In this document: positions 60,924 through 64,000 of the stretch, piece by piece
How positions within the stretch are numbered: position 1 is the stretch's first letter
Layout: each line of letters starts with the position of its first letter
Source of the DNA: Polyangiaceae bacterium
GTDB taxonomy: Bacteria > Myxococcota_A > Polyangia > Polyangiales > Polyangiaceae
Assembly: GCA_019637265.1 (NCBI GenBank)
Contig: JAHBVY010000001.1
Location: forward strand, 620,001-684,000
Length of the DNA: 64,000 nt
Reading direction: 5' to 3'
Notes under the pieces: generated by a model
The model's input: the letters and a program-made list of their open reading frames with translations, nothing else
Database searches by the model: none
What the model was told of the DNA's origin: nothing
Program-made: the position numbers and the translations under genes

Positions 60924-61265
60924 ATGAGCCTGCCGATCATCCTCGTGCCGCACCCCCACGTTCGCGTCGACCCGAAGGTGCTCGGGGGCAGCCCGTTCGT
61001 GGAGGGCTCGAAGGTCCCGGTGCGCAGGCTGTGGGCCTTTTACAAGAACGGCGCGAGCGTGGAGACGCTGCTCCGGCGCTTCCCGAAGCTGGGCGCGGCT
61101 CAGGTGCTCGACGCCCTGGCCTTCGCCCTCGACAACCCCGAGGTCATGGAGGCTGACATCGCGCGGGAGCAGGCGCTGCTGAAGCAGAGCGGCCTCCGCC
61201 CCACGCCTGGGGTCACCCCTCAGCGCCAGACCACCTTCTCCTTCGAGCCGGACCGAGAGGACTGA
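60924..61265 (+). CDS. DUF433 protein (VapB45-like)
   Basis: A 113-residue protein. HVRVDPKVLGGSPFVEGSKVPVRRLWAFYKNGASVETLLRRFPKLGAAQVLDALAFALDNP is a DUF433 domain (helix-turn-helix-like, often the antitoxin of VapBC-type pairs), with a 35-residue charged tail. The usual PIN-type toxin gene is absent on either side, so this is an orphan, possibly a DNA-binding regulator. GGGAGG precedes the ATG, 16 bp after transketolase. A bulged 14-bp hairpin follows the stop. Confidence 0.85.
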   Translation: MSLPIILVPHPHVRVDPKVLGGSPFVEGSKVPVRRLWAFYKNGASVETLLRRFPKLGAAQVLDALAFALDNPEVMEADIAREQALLKQSGLRPTPGVTPQRQTTFSFEPDRED

Positions 61266-61273
61266 CGATTCGG

Positions 61274-61315
61274 CCCATCGGCCGATAGCCTCGAACGGTC
61301 CCTATCGGCCATGGG
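61274..61315 (+). terminator. bulged 14-bp hairpin after the DUF433 gene
   Basis: CCCAT-c-GGCCGATAG pairs with CTATCGGCC-ATGGG around a 13-nt loop, with one bulged base. It starts 8 bp after the stop. No U-tract follows, so Rho-assisted termination or an mRNA end structure is likely. Confidence 0.5.
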
Positions 61316-61378
61316 TCCTGTTGGGGGTCCCTCGGCTCGTCGGCGCGGGGGTTCCGAGGCAGCCGGGTAGACGCGGCG

Positions 61379-61396
61379 TTTTTTTGGGGGTTTGGC
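61379..61396 (-). repeat. dispersed CCAACCCC repeat, poly-A form, copy 6 (inverted, variant)
   Basis: TTTTTTTGGGGGTTTGGC on the plus strand; the core here is CCAAACCCCC with one extra A. Confidence 0.5.
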
Positions 61397-61668
61397 ATGT
61401 CGGCTCACGTCTCGTGAGCTGATTCCGCCCCTCGGAGCGTCCTAGTTCGCGGCGCGGTGCTCTGGGCGCCGCTCGGTTGCCCACTCGGCGGCGCTGCCGG
61501 CACTCCCAAGCCCCACCTGCTGGCAGCCGAGCACCCGCTGCCAGTCCCAAGAAAATCCACCCGCGCCCCATCGTGACCCCTTTACAACCACCGGGAACCG
61601 AGCGAGAAGCGCCCGGGCATCACAGTCAGGCCGGGGGTTGGGTCCCAGTCGCTCAGAGTCTATCGCCT

Positions 61669-61747
61669 GCAGGGTTGGTTCTCGCCGCAGGGTTTGTTCT
61701 CGCCGCAGGGTTTGAATCCGCAGGATTGGTTTCACCGCAGAAACAAC
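61669..61747 (+). repeat. 18-bp minisatellite
   Basis: Units GCAGGGTTGGTTCTCGCC (61669-61686), GCAGGGTTTGTTCTCGCC (61687-61704), GCAGGGTTTGAATCC (61705-61719), GCAGGATTGGTTTCACC (61720-61736) and a partial GCAGAAACAAC. They are adjacent, without spacers. Confidence 0.7.
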
Positions 61748-61896
61748 ACTTAACCGGGCACCGGATCAACCGGCCCCGGACGAGATCGGTCAGAGGGAAC
61801 ATCACGTAGGCCGCGGCTGAGCGGCGGGGCTCGAACGGCCCACCAATGTGGTGACGAATGTCGTACGGCCCATGTGGCCCGAGGAGGATTGAGGAA

Positions 61897-63150
61897 ATGC
61901 GCAAGCGCAACGTAAGTCGTCTGTTTGGTCTGTCCGCCCTGGTGCTCACGCCAGCGCTCATCAACTGCGGTGGTCTCCCCGGTATCCCGGGTGTCCCGCT
62001 CCCCGGTGACTGCCCCTCTGACCCGTCGGCGATCGCCGAGGCCTCTTGGGGCCTGAGCGCCGAGATCGAAGGCAAGGTGAAGGGCGGCCTCCAGGCTGCG
62101 GCCAACCTCACCAACCTGGCCGCGGAGGTCGAGGGTGAGGTGGCGCTGGCGTGCGCGACGCTGGCGATCGATCTGGGCGCTGACGAGTCGGACACCCAGC
62201 CCGCCGAGGACGGCCCCGGCAAGAAGGCGGAGGCTGCTTGCCAGGCCGCCGTCAAGGCGCTCGGTGCGGTGAAGGCCAAGGCCTCGGGCAGCCTCAAGGT
62301 CGACGTGGTGGCGCCGAAGTGCAGCGCCTCCATGGACGCCATGGCGGAGTGCGCGGCCTCTTGCGACGCGAGCCTCTCCGGTGGCTCGGTCGAGGTGCAG
62401 TGTGAGGGCGGCGAGATCAGCGGCTCCTGCGGCGGCTCCTGCGAGGGTGAGTGCACCCTCGAGGCCGGCGCGGAGTGCACCGGCAGCTGCAGCGGCACCT
62501 GCAGCGGCTCTTGCGACGCCAACTTCAGCGGCACCTGCTCGGGTACCTGCGAGGGCACCTGTGACGGCAAGGACAGCAAGGCCGAGTGCAAGGGCAAGTG
62601 CGAGGGCAAGTGCAGCGCCGGTGGCGAAGGCAAGTGCGGCGGCACCTGCGGCGGTAGCTGCAACGCCAGCTGCCAGGCCAAGGCCAGCGGCGAGTGCAAG
62701 GGCACCTGCAGCGGCTCCTGCGACGTGAAGATGGAGGCGCCCAAGTGCTCCGGTGAGGTGAAGCCCCCGGAGATGAGCGCCGAGTGCAAGGGCAACTGCG
62801 ACGCCAAGGTGAGCGCGAACCTCGAGTGCACCCCGGCGCGCGTCGCCGTGAAGCTCTCGGGCGCCGCGGACACCGAGGCGGCGGCTCGCCTCCAGGCTGC
62901 CATCGAGAAGAACCTGCCCGCGCTGCTCAAGGTCACCTTGGGCATGAAGGGCAAGCTCGAGGGCGCCGTGGCCAGCGTGAAGGGCTCCGTCGAGGGTCTG
63001 GACGCGGTGGTCAAGGGCGGCGGTGAGGCGGCCATCAAGGTGGGCGCTTGCGTGGCTGGTGCCCTCAAGGCCCAGGTGGACGCCTCGGTGAGCATCAACG
63101 TCTCGGTCTCCGCCAGCGCCTCGGCGAGCGGCGAGGCCGGCGCGGGCTGA
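61897..63150 (+). CDS. CxGxC Cys-rich lipoprotein
   Basis: 417 residues from ATG 61897, which follows GAGGAGGATTGAGGAA. MRKRNVSRLFGLSALVLTPALINC is a lipoprotein-like signal (Cys24, with Asn at -1, unusual). An Ala-rich helical part (about 40-150) leads to a Cys-rich middle (about 163-310) with the repeating step C-x(3)-C, such as CTGSCSGTCSGSC, CSGTCEGTCDG, CKGKCEGKC, CGGTCGGSCNASC and CKGTCSGSC, and then an Ala/Val-rich helical C-terminus (about 320-417) symmetrical to the first. The regular Cys ladder suggests stacked disulphides or metal binding. No family is named. A strong terminator follows. Confidence 0.8.
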   Translation: MRKRNVSRLFGLSALVLTPALINCGGLPGIPGVPLPGDCPSDPSAIAEASWGLSAEIEGKVKGGLQAAANLTNLAAEVEGEVALACATLAIDLGADESDTQPAEDGPGKKAEAACQAAVKALGAVKAKASGSLKVDVVAPKCSASMDAMAECAASCDASLSGGSVEVQCEGGEISGSCGGSCEGECTLEAGAECTGSCSGTCSGSCDANFSGTCSGTCEGTCDGKDSKAECKGKCEGKCSAGGEGKCGGTCGGSCNASCQAKASGECKGTCSGSCDVKMEAPKCSGEVKPPEMSAECKGNCDAKVSANLECTPARVAVKLSGAADTEAAARLQAAIEKNLPALLKVTLGMKGKLEGAVASVKGSVEGLDAVVKGGGEAAIKVGACVAGALKAQVDASVSINVSVSASASASGEAGAG

Positions 63151-63162
63151 TCGCTCGGCATC

Positions 63163-63197
63163 GCTGATAATCGCAGCGTTGCTGATAATCGCAGCGT
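63163..63197 (+). repeat. 18-bp tandem duplication
   Basis: GCTGATAATCGCAGCGT occurs twice in immediate succession, 18 bp apart, between the CxGxC gene and its terminator. Confidence 0.7.
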
Positions 63198-63200
63198 CCC

Positions 63201-63247
63201 AAAAGTATGAGCCCTGCGCGATCCGTCGCGCGGGGCTCATGCGCTTT
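63201..63247. terminator. bidirectional intrinsic terminator
   Basis: A 15-bp stem, ATGAGCCCTGCGCGA (63207-63221) against TCGCGCGGGGCTCAT (63226-63240) with one wobble pair and a TCCG loop. TTTT follows on the plus strand (63244-63247) and AAAA precedes (63201-63204), so it can stop both the CxGxC gene and the convergent nagZ. Confidence 0.88.
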
Positions 63248-63382
63248 TGGTGGCTTCGCTGAGCGCTCGGAGGCTGAGCGCAGGATTCGTCAGTGATTTA
63301 GACGAATTGGGGCTCCTGAGGCGCTCCCGGGTGAAGTGGGCGCCCTTTTATTTCCTTGGGGAAATATTGAGGCGGCGCGGCC

Positions 63383-64000
63383 TCAGCGCTCGGTGGGGTC
63401 GCGCTCGGTCGTCATCGCGGGGTGCTGCGCCGAGGTGTAGCGCTCGAGTGAGGCCTGCAAGGGCTGATGGGCGCGGAGCAGGGTGTTCAGGGCCTCCAAG
63501 TCGGGCTGCGGCGGGCGCGCCTTGGCGAGACCACGGCTCCGATCCGCGGCCTTGGCGAGCCGCGTGGCGAACGCCCCGTCGCGCTCGGCGCGGCGCGTGA
63601 GCGCCTCCACCGCGGCCTCCTGGCGATCGAAGCGGTGACAGATGAGCACGACATCGACGCCCGCGGCGACCGCCGCGACGGCGGCTTCTGCCACCTCGCC
63701 CTCGCGCGCGATCGCCTCCATCTCCAGGCAGTCGCTGAACACCGCGCCGCGGTACCCGAGCTCCTCTCGGAGCAACCCGGTGATGATGTGCGGGCTCAGG
63801 GTGGCGGGGCGCGCCCGGTCCAGCGCCTGGAACACCACGTGCGCCGTCATCAGGCACGGGAGCTGGGCCGCGATCGCGGCCCGAAACGGCGTGAGCTCGA
63901 GGGCGTCCAAGCGCTCCCGTGAGCTGGCGAGATAAGGTAATGTAAAATGACTATCGCTGCGGGTGTCGCCGTGGCCAGGGAAGTGCTTGCCCACCGGGTG
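63383..64000 (-). CDS. nagZ: beta-N-acetylhexosaminidase NagZ (partial, runs off the right edge)
   Basis: The last about 205 residues of a GH3 glycosidase; the N-terminal part is beyond base 64000. The catalytic segment VGKHFPGHGDTRSDSH holds the NagZ His-Asp catalytic loop, and VFSDCLEMEAIA contains the nucleophile Asp of the family motif (S-D-x-L-x-M). NagZ removes GlcNAc from anhydromuropeptides in cell-wall recycling. The frame is open to the edge with P-V before G-K-H, so no start codon is in the window. The C-terminus extends as a helical tail (RAERDGAFATRLAKAADRSR). It converges with the CxGxC gene across a shared terminator. Confidence 0.92.
   Translation of the reverse strand, partial: HPVGKHFPGHGDTRSDSHFTLPYLASSRERLDALELTPFRAAIAAQLPCLMTAHVVFQALDRARPATLSPHIITGLLREELGYRGAVFSDCLEMEAIAREGEVAEAAVAAVAAGVDVVLICHRFDRQEAAVEALTRRAERDGAFATRLAKAADRSRGLAKARPPQPDLEALNTLLRAHQPLQASLERYTSAQHPAMTTERDPTER

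Larger units (their letters stand above)
61266..61896. other. large intergenic region with hairpin, dispersed repeat and minisatellite
   Basis: 631 bp. It contains a stem-loop (61274-61315), an inverted poly-A form dispersed repeat (61379-61396) and an 18-bp minisatellite (61669-61747). No gene is convincing. The ribosome site GAGGAGG for the next gene is at 61881-61887. Confidence 0.55.

Noticed and set aside
60924..61265. Complete VapBC-type toxin-antitoxin locus
   Set aside because: Only the DUF433 half is present; no PIN-domain gene lies on either side.
61669..61747. Possible CRISPR
   Set aside because: 18-bp units without unique spacers and no cas genes; a minisatellite fits better. 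The same applies to the array at 39047-39183.
61653..63240. Two long minus-strand frames (about 500 codons each) opposite the CxGxC lipoprotein
   Set aside because: Low-complexity Leu/Pro/Ser or Gly/Ala/Leu products that reflect the repeated Cys/Gly codons of the real gene.

Overview
The window looks like chromosome of a myxobacterium (Myxococcota, probably the Polyangia/Sorangium side; this is an inference). GC is very high with strong third-position bias. There are about a dozen lipoproteins, several with Gly/Ser linkers after the lipobox, plus a membrane-anchored Ser/Thr kinase with a Pro-rich tail, a Gld-type ABC operon and a Cys-rich CxGxC surface protein. There are 56 coding features, one cut by the right edge. 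I see no rRNA, tRNA, CRISPR array, insertion sequence or prophage.

Layout. 1-6.2 kb: two lipoproteins, the kinase, a ferritin-like protein and a small membrane protein. 6.6-12.8 kb: an accessory-looking block with a macrolide phosphotransferase very like Mph(A), DUF1428 and VOC proteins, a MarR regulator with a clear palindromic operator, a nucleotidyltransferase/small-protein pair and a dienelactone hydrolase. 12.8-22.1 kb: queG, a four-gene Gld-type ABC operon, a sulfatase-superfamily lipoprotein and a small Cys-containing lipoprotein. 22.5-27.4 kb: a dispanin-like protein, a lipoprotein with Tudor-like modules, and two overlapping genes built from about 90-residue modules with paired cysteines. 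27.5-32.0 kb: a sulfur-carrier cysteine operon (Rrf2 regulator, cysK, E1-like enzyme, E1-like fragment, CysO-like carrier, cysM, JAMM protease). 32.4-38.9 kb: a zinc-protease lipoprotein, acyl-CoA synthetase, miaB and a gamma-type carbonic anhydrase. 39.2-43.1 kb: thiS, a VanW protein and an L,D-transpeptidase. 43.3-48.8 kb: a GH15 enzyme divergent from a trehalose-6-phosphate synthase/phosphatase fusion, then an M50 protease. 49.3-55.5 kb: two paralogous formylglycine-enzyme-like proteins, a phosphoesterase behind a possible PHO-type box and an aromatic repeat protein coupled to hisS. 57.2-64 kb: ruvX-mltG, transketolase-DUF433, the CxGxC lipoprotein and a partial nagZ.

The strongest leads are these. 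(1) In the cysteine operon the active E1 has lost the N-terminal arm that supplies the arginine finger in MoeB/ThiF, while a separate 100-residue neighbour keeps that arm but has a degenerate nucleotide site, which suggests a heterodimeric E1. (2) A seven-copy paired-Cys module occurs in two adjacent uncharacterised genes. (3) A family of short dispersed repeats with the core CCAACCCC sits in many intergenic gaps and inside the hisS tail. (4) An mph(A)-like gene lies in a non-clinical chromosomal setting. Start codons were often reassigned downstream of the longest open frame on the basis of ribosome sites, signal peptides or 4-base overlaps; all functions are read from motifs, not from searches.
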